From the NCBI RefSeq assembly GCF_035918095.1, contig NZ_CP109137.1, positions 1,614,001 through 1,678,000 on the forward strand: a stretch of 64,000 nucleotides of DNA, in the 5' to 3' direction. Position 1 is the stretch's first letter. Each line of letters begins with the position of its first letter. The notes under the pieces were generated by a model. That model searched no databases, was not told where the DNA came from, and was given only the letters and a program-made list of their open reading frames with translations. This stretch comes from Streptomyces sp. NBC_01750 (lineage in GTDB: Bacteria; Actinomycetota; Actinomycetes; Streptomycetales; Streptomycetaceae). This document shows, one piece after another, positions 46,100 through 54,098 of the stretch. A program made the translations under genes and the position numbers.

Positions 46100-48937
46100 A
46101 TGGAGAACGTTCCGCCACCCGCCGAGGAACTGGCGATCCTCGAGCGCGAGCTGGTCCGACTGGACGCCCGCCGGGCCCAGTTGCTGGCTCGCAGAGCCTG
46201 GCTCATCGCCGCGCTCCGGCAGCCCGTCGCGCCTGCCGTACCGGTCACGCCGGCCTTCGCCGCGCGGCCTTCCGTCGCGCAGCCCTTCGTCGCATCGGCG
46301 CCCGAGGCCTCTTCGCCGAGTGTGCAGAATCTGCTGCTCACCCTCGGTGGCATTCTGCTGACCATCGCCGCGATCGCCTTCACCCTGGTCAGCTGGGGTC
46401 ATTTGGGCATCGGCGGCCGCTCGGCCGTGCTCGGCGCGGTGACAGTCGCGGCCCTCGCGGCACCGGTCGCGCTGCTGCGCAGGCGGCTCGCATCGACCGC
46501 CGAGTCGGTGGCCGCGCTCGGCCTGGTGCTGATGGTGCTCGACGCCTACGCACTGCACCGGGTGGCGCTCTCCGGGACCGACGGGCTCGGCTACGCGGCC
46601 TTCGCGTCGGCCGCGCTCGCCGCGCTCTGGACGGTCTACGGGCTGTCGCTCGACCGGCTGCGGGTTCCGCTGCCGGTCGCCGTACTGACCGCGCAACTCC
46701 CGCTTCCGCTCTGGGCGCTGACCGCAGCCGCGGGCGCGCCGCCGATGGAGTGGGCGCTGCTGGCGACCGCGGTGCTCGACGTCTCGGCCGCGATGTGGGC
46801 GAAGCCGGCCGGTCTGCGGGGCATCGCCGCAACCGGTGCCGCGACGACGGGCGGCTGGGCACTGCTGATCGGCGGTCGGCAGTCGCTAACGGCGGACACG
46901 CCGCTCGACGCGCTCGCGCCTGCCGCGCTGCTGCTCGCGGCGGCGGGCGTGACCCTGTACGCGGTCCGGCGTGCCTCCTCGGTCGCGCTTGCCGCCTCCG
47001 CGGTGGCGGGTCTCGCGGTGGTCGCGGCCGTCGGCGGCGTAGTACGCGCGGCGGTGCCGCAGGGCTGGTCGGTACTGGGCTATCTACTGTGTGCGGTCGC
47101 TCTGTTGGGTCTCGTACGGGCGGGCGGGCCGAAGAGGCCGGCACCGGGCCTGACGGCCGCGGCCGGCGCGGTGCACGCCCTGGCGGCGCTCTCTGCGCTG
47201 CCGCTGATCGCGCTCACTCTGGCGGGCCCGCTGTCGGGTCTCGGCCACATCTGGTCGGGCACCACGACAAACGCGCGCGGGGCGCTGGGCGTCGAGCTTC
47301 CGGGGCCCGGCCAGGCCGCGGCACCGGTGGTGCTGCTGGTCGTGGCAGCGGTCCTGGCGACGGCGTCCCGCTGGTTGCCGTCGACGGCAACCTCGCACAC
47401 CGCACCGGCAGGCAGCGACCCGAACGCGGCGACGCACCCGTCCGGCGGCCCAGGCACCGGCCCGCACCCCACGGGCACGCCCGGCCGAGCCACCGACGCC
47501 ACGGACACGACGCCGTGCCCGGCCGAGGCGCCCACCGCGGAAGGCCGTCACGGCCGGGCCACGGGCACCACCACGCACCCCGCCGACGAGGCAGGCAACA
47601 GCCCACGACCCGCAGAGCAGGCCGCCGCGGAAGACCATCCCGGCCGAGTCGGCGGCGCCCCGTCCTCCTCCGGTCCGGCAGCCACTCACCCGGGCGTGCC
47701 GACGAACCCCTCCGGCTCGCCCGCGGGAGTCTCCTGGCCAGGCTGGGCACCGGCCCCCGGCGCGTGGGGGACCAGGCCCGCCCCTGTGACCCCACGGCCC
47801 GACCGGCGTGGTGCGGCCGCCGGCGCGGCTCTTGCCCTCGCGTGGGCAGGCCTGTTCGTCGTGCCGCCCGCGCTGGATCTGGCCTACCCGGCCACCGTGG
47901 CGCTCCACCTCGTCCTCAGCGTGGCCGCACTGGTGCTCGCCGTGCGCCCCGGACGCATCGCCCGGCACGCCCCGGCCGGCGCCGTCGTCGCCCTCGTCTG
48001 CGGCCTCGCGGGCGCTGTGAGCGTCGCCCTGCTCTCCCTGGCAACGCGTCCCGCCACCTTCGCGGTACTGGGCACACTGGTCGTGGCTCTCGCGGCAGCG
48101 GCCGCCGTCCGGGCACCTCGCGCCGTGCAGGCGGTTCTCGCCTGCGCCGCAACCGCTTTCGCCACCGCCCTCATGGGCGCTGTCGCCGCTTCCGCCGAAC
48201 TCCCGCCCCATCGGGCCGCGTTGACACTCCTCGTCGTCCCCGCCACCGTGGCGCTCCTCGCCGCCCGACTGGGCCGCCACCCCGTCGCCCTTCCCACGGA
48301 GCTCACCGGCGCGGCCGCCGGGCTCCTCGCGATCGCCCTCGCCACGGGGCACCGGCCGACGCTCTCCTTGGTGCTCGCGCTCTGCGGCGTGATCGCGGCG
48401 GGCACCGCGGTACGTGCCGAGCGCCGCCCCGCCGCCGGCATTCTCGCGACGGTGCTGTTCGTGCTGGCCGGCTGGGTCCGGCTGGCAGCCTCGGACGTCA
48501 CGTCTCCCGAGGCGTACACCCTGCCGGTGACCGTCTCCGCGCTTGTCGTCGGCGTACTGCGCCGCCGCCGCGACCCGGAGGCGTCGTCCTGGACGGCGTA
48601 CGGTCCCGGTCTCGCCGCGACGCTGCTGCCGAGCCTCGTGGCGGCCTGGGGCGACGAACACTGGCTGCGTCCGCTGCTGCTGGGCCTGGTGGCCCTGGCC
48701 CTGACGCTCGCCGGCGCCCGGCTGCGGCTGCAGGCGCTGCTGGTGCTCGCAGGCACGGTGCTCGCACTGGACGCTCTGCACGAGCTCGCCCCGTACGTCG
48801 TCCAGGTCGTCGGCGCTCTCCCCCGCTGGCTGCCGCCCGCTCTCGCCGGTCTGCTGCTCCTGGCGGTGGGCGCGACCTACGAGCAGCGGCTGCGGGACGC
48901 CCGCAAGCTCCGCGACACTCTCGGCCGGATGCGCTGA
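46100..48937 (+). CDS. Very large polytopic membrane protein (SCO7613 C-terminal-domain type)
   Basis: A 945-residue protein: an N-terminal helix pair (ENVPPPAEELAILERELVRL, DARRAQLLARRAWLIAAL), an Ala/Pro/Val linker, about ten membrane helices, a 130-residue hydrophilic Pro/Thr/Gly/His-rich loop (about 430-575), then another dozen helices and a short basic tail. The outline matches what is, from memory, annotated as SCO7613 C-terminal domain-containing membrane proteins. No transport or enzyme motif is visible. ATG 46100 has a weak ribosome site; ATG 46073 is an alternative. Confidence 0.78.
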   Translation: MENVPPPAEELAILERELVRLDARRAQLLARRAWLIAALRQPVAPAVPVTPAFAARPSVAQPFVASAPEASSPSVQNLLLTLGGILLTIAAIAFTLVSWGHLGIGGRSAVLGAVTVAALAAPVALLRRRLASTAESVAALGLVLMVLDAYALHRVALSGTDGLGYAAFASAALAALWTVYGLSLDRLRVPLPVAVLTAQLPLPLWALTAAAGAPPMEWALLATAVLDVSAAMWAKPAGLRGIAATGAATTGGWALLIGGRQSLTADTPLDALAPAALLLAAAGVTLYAVRRASSVALAASAVAGLAVVAAVGGVVRAAVPQGWSVLGYLLCAVALLGLVRAGGPKRPAPGLTAAAGAVHALAALSALPLIALTLAGPLSGLGHIWSGTTTNARGALGVELPGPGQAAAPVVLLVVAAVLATASRWLPSTATSHTAPAGSDPNAATHPSGGPGTGPHPTGTPGRATDATDTTPCPAEAPTAEGRHGRATGTTTHPADEAGNSPRPAEQAAAEDHPGRVGGAPSSSGPAATHPGVPTNPSGSPAGVSWPGWAPAPGAWGTRPAPVTPRPDRRGAAAGAALALAWAGLFVVPPALDLAYPATVALHLVLSVAALVLAVRPGRIARHAPAGAVVALVCGLAGAVSVALLSLATRPATFAVLGTLVVALAAAAAVRAPRAVQAVLACAATAFATALMGAVAASAELPPHRAALTLLVVPATVALLAARLGRHPVALPTELTGAAAGLLAIALATGHRPTLSLVLALCGVIAAGTAVRAERRPAAGILATVLFVLAGWVRLAASDVTSPEAYTLPVTVSALVVGVLRRRRDPEASSWTAYGPGLAATLLPSLVAAWGDEHWLRPLLLGLVALALTLAGARLRLQALLVLAGTVLALDALHELAPYVVQVVGALPRWLPPALAGLLLLAVGATYEQRLRDARKLRDTLGRMR

Positions 48938-48959
48938 GCGGCGCCGGACACGGAAAACG

Positions 48960-48999
48960 CCGAAGGCCCCGGAGACTTGTACGTCTCCGGGGCCTTCGG
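48960..48999. terminator. Bidirectional terminator before tRNA-Val copy 2
   Basis: A 17-bp perfect stem, 48960-48976 with 48983-48999, around TTGTAC; serves the large membrane-protein gene and the convergent tRNA. Confidence 0.8.
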
Positions 49000-49005
49000 T
49001 CCGGG

Positions 49006-49077
49006 TGGGCGATACTGGGTTCGAACCAGTGACCTCTTCGGTGTGAACGAAGCGCTCTCCCACTGAGCTAATCGCCC
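49006..49077 (-). tRNA. tRNA-Val (CAC), copy 2
   Basis: Identical over 72 nt to the copy at 45449-45520, same orientation, anticodon CAC, discriminator A, no encoded CCA. A TAATCT -10 is visible about 18 nt upstream, but no clear -35. Confidence 0.95.
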
Positions 49078-49111
49078 GGGCACTCCGCAAAGATTACCCC
49101 ATGGCGGGGGT

Positions 49112-49134
49112 CCCCCCGGCCGGAGGCCGGGGGG
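49112..49134 (-). terminator. Hairpin past the TIGR02611 gene
   Basis: CCCCCCGGCC (49112-49121) / GGCCGGGGGG (49125-49134), a 10-bp stem with a 3-nt loop. Confidence 0.6.
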
Positions 49135-49159
49135 AGGGCCGCCCCGGCCAATCCTCGGG

Positions 49160-49636
49160 TCACTCCTTGATCTTCCACGGCATGACGATGCCGAACTTCC
49201 AGACGTAGATTCCGACCAGCACGGCGATGATCACGAGACCGATCGTGGTGAGGATGATGTTCCGTCGGCGCACCCTCGGATCGAGCGCCCGCTGAGCCGC
49301 CTCGGTCACCTTGCGCTTGGTCCAGTGCAGCACGAGCTGCGCCCAGACGAACTCGGTCGCCCAGATCGCCATGCCGCCGAAGATCACCAGCCAGCCGGGG
49401 CCCGGCAGCGGCAGCATCACGATGCCGGCGCCGACCACCGCGAGGCCGACGACGAAGACGCCGACCTGCCAGCTCAGGTGCAGCGTCCTCGACCTTTTGA
49501 TGAAGTGGGGCGCCTTCGAGCCGAGGACCGGCCCGGTATCCACCTTCTCGGTCACGTCCCCCGTCGCGTCCCCCGTCGCGGGAGTCGGACCCATCGGTAC
49601 GACGGACTCTTCCCGCTCGTCACTCTCCGCATTCAT
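49160..49636 (-). CDS. TIGR02611 (PGPGW) membrane protein
   Basis: A 158-residue protein with a polar N-terminus (about 1-48), two adjacent membrane helices containing the family motif MLPLPGPGWLVIFGG, and a third C-terminal helix (IILTTIGLVIIAVLVGIYVWK). The family is named for PGPGW and has no known role. ATG 49636 is preferred because the next upstream start would add non-family sequence. It is divergent from ssgB, an arrangement that I recall as conserved in Streptomyces. Confidence 0.86.
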   Translation of the reverse strand: MNAESDEREESVVPMGPTPATGDATGDVTEKVDTGPVLGSKAPHFIKRSRTLHLSWQVGVFVVGLAVVGAGIVMLPLPGPGWLVIFGGMAIWATEFVWAQLVLHWTKRKVTEAAQRALDPRVRRRNIILTTIGLVIIAVLVGIYVWKFGIVMPWKIKE

Positions 49637-49826
49637 GAAGCCCAACCTACCGGATCGGACCTCGTCACCGGAATGGCCGTATAACACAAAGTAACGCACC
49701 GCTGTACGAGCGACATGAAGGATCACAAAACGGTCAGAGGGGTTTACAACGGCACCGTAGGTGGCATGTCGATTTCGCCGACGTGCGAATCCCCGAGCGC
49801 ACACTGAGCGAAAGGCCCTGGCGCTT

Positions 49827-50240
49827 ATGAACACCACGGTCAGCTGCGAGCTGCACCTGCGCCTCGTTGTATCGAGCGAGTCATCACTGCCTGTACCCGC
49901 GGGCCTGCGGTATGACACGGCCGATCCTTATGCCGTGCACGCCACCTTCCACACCGGAGCCGAAGAGACGGTCGAGTGGGTTTTCGCCCGCGATCTTCTC
50001 GCCGAGGGCCTGCACCGGCCCACCGGCACGGGCGACGTCAGAGTCTGGCCGTCCCGCAGCCATGGCCAGGGCGTCGTCTGCATCGCGTTGAGCTCCCCGG
50101 AGGGCGAAGCCCTGCTCGAGGCCCCGGCGCGGGCCCTGGAGTCGTTCCTGAAGCGGACCGACGCCGCGGTGCCACCGGGCACCGAGCATCGTCACTTCGA
50201 TCTCGACACGGAGCTCTCGCACATCCTGGCCGAAAGCTGA
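49827..50240 (+). CDS. ssgB: Sporulation division protein SsgB
   Basis: SsgB belongs to the actinomycete SsgA-like family and positions FtsZ at sporulation septa in aerial hyphae. The protein has 137 residues, the known SsgB length, with the family stretches VSCELHLRLVV, YDTADPYAVHATFHTG, VEWVFARDLLAEGL and GDVRVWPS. ATG 49827. Upstream, GTTT (49742-49745) with a GGTGGC about 14 nt later is a poor match to stress-type sigma sites. Its presence shows that the host sporulates. Confidence 0.95.
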   Translation: MNTTVSCELHLRLVVSSESSLPVPAGLRYDTADPYAVHATFHTGAEETVEWVFARDLLAEGLHRPTGTGDVRVWPSRSHGQGVVCIALSSPEGEALLEAPARALESFLKRTDAAVPPGTEHRHFDLDTELSHILAES

Positions 50241-50312
50241 GCCAGGCCGAGAGCTGCACGGCGCCGTCCTACTCGGGGAGACGGCGCCGCGCGGACAGCC
50301 ATATACGGCGGA

Positions 50313-50358
50313 CACCGGCGCCGTCACCGCGGGATCCCTCGCGGTGACGGCGCCGGTG
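50313..50358 (+). terminator. ssgB terminator hairpin
   Basis: A perfect 19-bp stem, 50313-50331 with 50340-50358, around an 8-nt loop, 72 nt past the ssgB stop. Confidence 0.8.
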
Positions 50359-50431
50359 CGCTCTGCGCACCAACCGCTAGAGTCAGCGCAATTCGGCGGG
50401 CACCGGCCCGCAGCACCTCAGGGAGCGAATC

Positions 50432-50989
50432 GTGCTGATCCCCCACGACACCCGGATCGCCCTCGACACCGTCGTCGATCTGGTGAACACCGCACCGGAC
50501 AGCGAGCAGGACGACGGACTCACGGACGTCGCGGCGCTGTACGACTTCGCACGGAACCACAGCGTCAGCGGCGTGGGCGATCTCGGCCCGCGGGACCTGA
50601 AGGCCGTCAAGGGGGTACGGGCGCAGTTCGCGGAGATCTTCGCGGCGCCCGACAGCCGTAGCGCGGCCGAGCTGGTCAATGAGCTGGTGGCGGCCGCGGG
50701 GACCACCCCGCAGCTCACCGACCACGACGGCTACGACTGGCATGTGCACTACTTCGCGCCGGGCGCCTCGGTCGCCGACCATCTCGCGGCGGACTGCGGG
50801 ATGGCCCTGGCCTTCATCGTCGTAGCGGGCGAGCAGGAGCGGCTGAGGCGCTGCGAGGCGCCCGACTGCGGGCGCGCGTTCGTCGATCTTTCCCGCAATC
50901 GCTCGCGTCGCTACTGCGACAGCCGCACCTGCGGCAACCGCCTGCATGTCGCCGCTTACCGCGCGCGCCGCAAGGAAGCGGCCGGCTGA
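50432..50989 (+). CDS. CGNR zinc-finger regulator with ABATE domain
   Basis: A 185-residue protein: N-terminal ABATE-like domain (about 1-130, starting IPHDTRIALDTVVDLVNTAP) and a C-terminal CGNR zinc finger with CEAPDC, RNRSRRYC and CDSRTCGNR. Such proteins are predicted ligand-responsive transcription regulators. GTG 50432 follows GGGAG at 7 nt. A TAGAGT -10-like element lies at 50378-50383. Confidence 0.88.
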   Translation: MLIPHDTRIALDTVVDLVNTAPDSEQDDGLTDVAALYDFARNHSVSGVGDLGPRDLKAVKGVRAQFAEIFAAPDSRSAAELVNELVAAAGTTPQLTDHDGYDWHVHYFAPGASVADHLAADCGMALAFIVVAGEQERLRRCEAPDCGRAFVDLSRNRSRRYCDSRTCGNRLHVAAYRARRKEAAG

Positions 50990-50992
50990 GCC

Positions 50993-51145
50993 TCACAGCA
51001 GAAACAGATCGTGTACCGCGGCCATGAGCAGCAGGAAGCCGATCACCGCGAGGAAGATCATCAGAGGCGGCTGGGAGAGTGCGAAGAGGCAGCCACGCGG
51101 CTCTTCGGTCGGTGCGGGGGCCTCGCCCCGTGAGGTATCGAGCAT
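50993..51145 (-). CDS. 50-residue membrane mini-protein
   Basis: The minus strand encodes a 50-residue peptide starting MLDTSRGEAPAPTEE, then PRGCLFALSQPP and one membrane helix (about 28-49, LMIFLAVIGFLLLMAAVHDLF). Third codon positions are GC-rich as in real genes here. No good ribosome site is visible before ATG 51145, so confidence is moderate. It converges on the CGNR gene, with only 3 bp between the stop codons. Confidence 0.5.
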   Translation of the reverse strand: MLDTSRGEAPAPTEEPRGCLFALSQPPLMIFLAVIGFLLLMAAVHDLFLL

Positions 51146-51252
51146 CTCGGGGTGATGATGGCGCAGAGCAGCCTGCCATGATCGACCAACACGCCCCGTG
51201 ACTGCGGGAGTTCATCACAACTGTGTTTCCGGCCATGGCCGGACCGGATACG

Positions 51253-51699
51253 TCAGATGCCGTGCTTCTTCAGGATCGCCTCGATGTCGCTGAAGTCCTC
51301 GCCGGAACCGGCGGCCTTCTGCTTCGTCTTGGGCTGAGCCGCCGGACGGCTGCCCGGACCGATGGAGGGTGCGGACGCCGCGGGGGCGACGGCCTCCTGC
51401 TGTGCCGCCCTGGCGGCGGCCTTGCGCTCCTTGCGGGTCCCGCCGCCACACCGCTCGACGGCCCGGGTGGTCATGAAGAGCAGCCAGGCGCCGCCGAGCA
51501 GGCCGAATCCGAGCCACGCCGAGGGGCTGAAGGCGGTGTCGACGGCCCACGCGACCGCGCCGGTCAGCACCAGACCCACAGGGATCAGGGAGTAGGCAAG
51601 TATCCGGGTCGCCGCCAGGAAACGCTTGCGGTACGCCGTGACGGCGGCGATGCCCAGGCCCGCCGCGGACACCGCGGAACAAATGGTCTCGGCAAGCAT
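51253..51699 (-). CDS. Small membrane protein, unknown role
   Basis: From ATG 51699 (MLAETICSAVSAAGLG) the protein has 148 residues: three hydrophobic segments (about 5-20, 30-55 with LAYSLIPVGLVLTGAVAWAV, 60-77 with AWLGFGLLGGAWLLFM), then a basic, Ala-rich tail ending FSDIEAILKKHGI. GGAGG at 5-nt spacing decides the start. I know no function; related proteins seem confined to streptomycetes. Confidence 0.82.
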   Translation of the reverse strand: MLAETICSAVSAAGLGIAAVTAYRKRFLAATRILAYSLIPVGLVLTGAVAWAVDTAFSPSAWLGFGLLGGAWLLFMTTRAVERCGGGTRKERKAAARAAQQEAVAPAASAPSIGPGSRPAAQPKTKQKAAGSGEDFSDIEAILKKHGI

Positions 51700-51864
51700 C
51701 CGGTCCTCCAGGCTTCGGGGCATGTGCGGGTACGTGTCCCCTCCATCGTGCACCGTCGGGTGGCGTCCGGGCCACGGCCTGGGACGAGCTCAGGGAGATC
51801 TCCGGGACATCCTCCTCCCCAGGTCCCGGTTGGGACATGGGGGACGGGCTGGGAGACTGGCCCC

Positions 51865-52389
51865 ATGAACGACTCCGCCACAGCCCGCCCCGTCGTGCTC
51901 GACGTCTGGTGCGAGCTCCAGTGCCCCGACTGCCGCAGCGCCCTGGTGGACCTGCGGGCCCTGCGCGAGCGCTACGGCGACCGGCTCGAGCTGCGGCTGC
52001 GCCACTTCCCGCTCGAGAAGCACAAGCACGCCTTCGCCGCAGCCCAGGCCGCGGAGGAGGCGGCCGAGCAGGGCACGACCTGGCCGTATGTGGAGGCGGT
52101 GCTCGAGCGCACCGACGAGCTCGCGGCGAAGGGCGAGCCCTTCCTGCTGGAGATGGCGCGCGAACTGGGCCTGGACGCCGATGAGTTCGACACCGCGCTG
52201 ATCGACGGCCGGCACATCCTGACCGTCGACGCCGACCAGGCCGAGGGCAAGGCGATCGGTGTGACGGGCACTCCGACGTATGTCATCGACGGCGAGCGCC
52301 TCGACGGCGGCAAGAGCCAGGAGGGGCTGCGGGCACGTATCGAGGAGATCGCCGACCGGCTGCTCGCCGGCTCCGGGTCCCACTCCTAG
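51865..52389 (+). CDS. DsbA-family thioredoxin-fold oxidoreductase (FrnE-like)
   Basis: A 174-residue protein with a thioredoxin-fold CxxC (LQCPDCR, about residues 19-23), an inserted helical domain (50-125), and the cis-Pro loop GVTGTPTYVID. There is no signal peptide, so it is cytosolic, unlike exported DsbA. ATG 51865. Its TAG stop shares a CTAG palindrome with the stop of the convergent GNAT gene. Confidence 0.88.
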   Translation: MNDSATARPVVLDVWCELQCPDCRSALVDLRALRERYGDRLELRLRHFPLEKHKHAFAAAQAAEEAAEQGTTWPYVEAVLERTDELAAKGEPFLLEMARELGLDADEFDTALIDGRHILTVDADQAEGKAIGVTGTPTYVIDGERLDGGKSQEGLRARIEEIADRLLAGSGSHS

Positions 52390-53225
52390 AGCAGCGGCTT
52401 GAAGAGGTTGACGGCGGTCGTTTCGTAGCCGAGCGATGCGTAGAGGCTGATCGCCGGGGTGTTGCCGGCGAAGACATGCAGGGCGAGCAGGCGCATCCCG
52501 GCATCGATCGAGAGGCGCTCGGCGAGCAGCATCAGGGAGCGCCCGTGGCCCTGTCCCCGGTGTCCGTCGACGACTTGGACGTCGTACACGAACGACGCCT
52601 GCTCGTCGAAGCGCGCCTCGCGCCGCCCGACGAAGAGATGCCCGACGATCACACCGTCATGGACCAGGACACTGAGCGAGGTCCCCGGGGTGGCGAGGCC
52701 GTCGGGCAGGCTCTCGCGGTGATCGGCCTCGGACTTGGCGCGCGCCTCCTCGGCCGGAACGCCGCGGTCGATCCAGCTCTGTGCGTAACTCTCGACGGCG
52801 TGAGCACGCCACTTCTCGAACTCCGCCTCGCTCATCGGACGGCCTTGGACGTGCGCGGGCAGAGCGGGCGGCTCCGCGGGAAGCGTCTTGCGCATGCTGC
52901 GGCTGCGTTCGGTGTAGCCGAGTGCGCTCGTCAGCCGCCGCGCGGCGGTGGCGTCGGGCGGTACGGATGCCAGTACCTGGGTGCACCCCCAGCCGCGCAG
53001 CACCTCTTCGGCGGCGAGGGCGGCGACGGTCGCGCGTCCGCGCCGCCGGTCCGCCTCGTCGATCCGCAGCGAGCGTATGGCGCCGGCCTCGGCGCCGAGC
53101 GCCGGGAATGTGGCGATCTCGGTGCTGCCGACAGGACGGCCGTTCACGCAGACCTCGTACGCCCGTGACTTCGCGCCGTCGGCCTCGTGCTGAATCGGCC
53201 CGGTAGGCCGCAGGGTGGTGGTCAT
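52386..53225 (-). CDS. Tandem GNAT N-acetyltransferase
   Basis: A 279-residue protein with two GNAT domains. The first (about 25-110) has the acetyl-CoA loop RRRGRA; the second (about 130-275) has HRGQGHGRS followed by the GNTPAISLYASLGY tail typical of GNAT enzymes. Both loops look usable. The acceptor is unknown. The stop codon overlaps that of the DsbA-like gene on the other strand. Confidence 0.87.
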   Translation of the reverse strand: MTTTLRPTGPIQHEADGAKSRAYEVCVNGRPVGSTEIATFPALGAEAGAIRSLRIDEADRRRGRATVAALAAEEVLRGWGCTQVLASVPPDATAARRLTSALGYTERSRSMRKTLPAEPPALPAHVQGRPMSEAEFEKWRAHAVESYAQSWIDRGVPAEEARAKSEADHRESLPDGLATPGTSLSVLVHDGVIVGHLFVGRREARFDEQASFVYDVQVVDGHRGQGHGRSLMLLAERLSIDAGMRLLALHVFAGNTPAISLYASLGYETTAVNLFKPLL

Positions 53226-53267
53226 CAGGGGAGTTCTACCCGCCGCCGAGGCAACCCGTCACGAGAT

Positions 53268-54098
53268 TTACGGAGCATTCGGATCGGGGGCGGCGGCCGC
53301 GCGCTCCTCGAAGATCCGCATGGCCTTGGCGGTCACCGGTCCCGGCGCTTCCGCGATCCGGCGTCCGTCGATTCCGTGAACCGCCTGGACGTCGCGGAGC
53401 GTCGAGGTCAGGAAGATCTCCTCGGCCCGGTCCAGTACGTCGAACGGCAGGTCGGCCTCCTTGGCTCCCGCCCATTCGACGACCAGGGCGCGGGTGATGC
53501 CCGCGAGGCAGCCGGAGGAGACAGGAGGGGTGAGCAACTCGCCGTCGACGACGACGAAGACATTGGAGCCCGTGCCCTCGCAGAGCTGTCCGACGGTGTT
53601 GGCGAAGAGTGCCTCGGACGCGCCCTGCTCGCTCGCCCTGGCGAGGGCGACGACATTCTCCGCGTACGACGTCGTCTTCAGCCCGGTCAGGGCACCGCGT
53701 TCATTGCGGGTCCAGGGGACGGTGATCACCGCGGTGGCGTCGGGGCGGCGCTCGGTCTCGCCGAGTGCGACGACCAGGGTCGGTCCTGCGGTGCCCCGGT
53801 CGGAGCCGAGGGGTGAGACTCCGCCGGTGTAGGTGATGCGCAGCCGGCCGAGCTTCATCGGATTGGCGTCCAGCACGGCGGAGCAGGCGCGACGCACCTC
53901 GTCGTGGTCCGGCTCCGGCAGGCCGAGACCGGCGGCAGAGCGAGTCATCCGGTCGAGATGGAGGGTGAGCGCGAAGGGCTGCCCGTGGACAGCCTTGACG
54001 GTCTCGAAGATGCCGTCGCCGACGGTCAGCCCGTGGTCGAACACTGACACCCGGGCGTCGTCGGCATCCGTGAGTCCGCCATTGACCCAAAGCTTCAT
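53268..54098 (-). CDS. Class IV aminotransferase, aminodeoxychorismate lyase-like
   Basis: A 276-residue PLP enzyme (start MKLWVNGGLTDADDARVSVFDHG). It carries GDGIFETVKA, the PLP lysine in GLKTTSYAENVVA, the EALFANTVGQLCEGTGSNVF stretch and SSGCLAGITR. PabC-type lyases turn aminodeoxychorismate into 4-aminobenzoate for folate; that role is favoured because the ATG overlaps the stop of a PabB-like gene (ATGA). Branched-chain or D-amino acid aminotransferases are the alternatives by sequence alone. Confidence 0.88.
   Translation of the reverse strand: MKLWVNGGLTDADDARVSVFDHGLTVGDGIFETVKAVHGQPFALTLHLDRMTRSAAGLGLPEPDHDEVRRACSAVLDANPMKLGRLRITYTGGVSPLGSDRGTAGPTLVVALGETERRPDATAVITVPWTRNERGALTGLKTTSYAENVVALARASEQGASEALFANTVGQLCEGTGSNVFVVVDGELLTPPVSSGCLAGITRALVVEWAGAKEADLPFDVLDRAEEIFLTSTLRDVQAVHGIDGRRIAEAPGPVTAKAMRIFEERAAAAPDPNAP

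Noticed and set aside
45449..49077. The segment between the two tRNA-Val(CAC) copies as a mobile island
   Set aside because: No integrase, transposase or excisionase; base composition and gene style match the surroundings.
49742..49765. A SigH/SigB-type promoter for ssgB
   Set aside because: GTTT is present but the -10 reads GGTGGC rather than GGGTAT, so the match is too weak to call.
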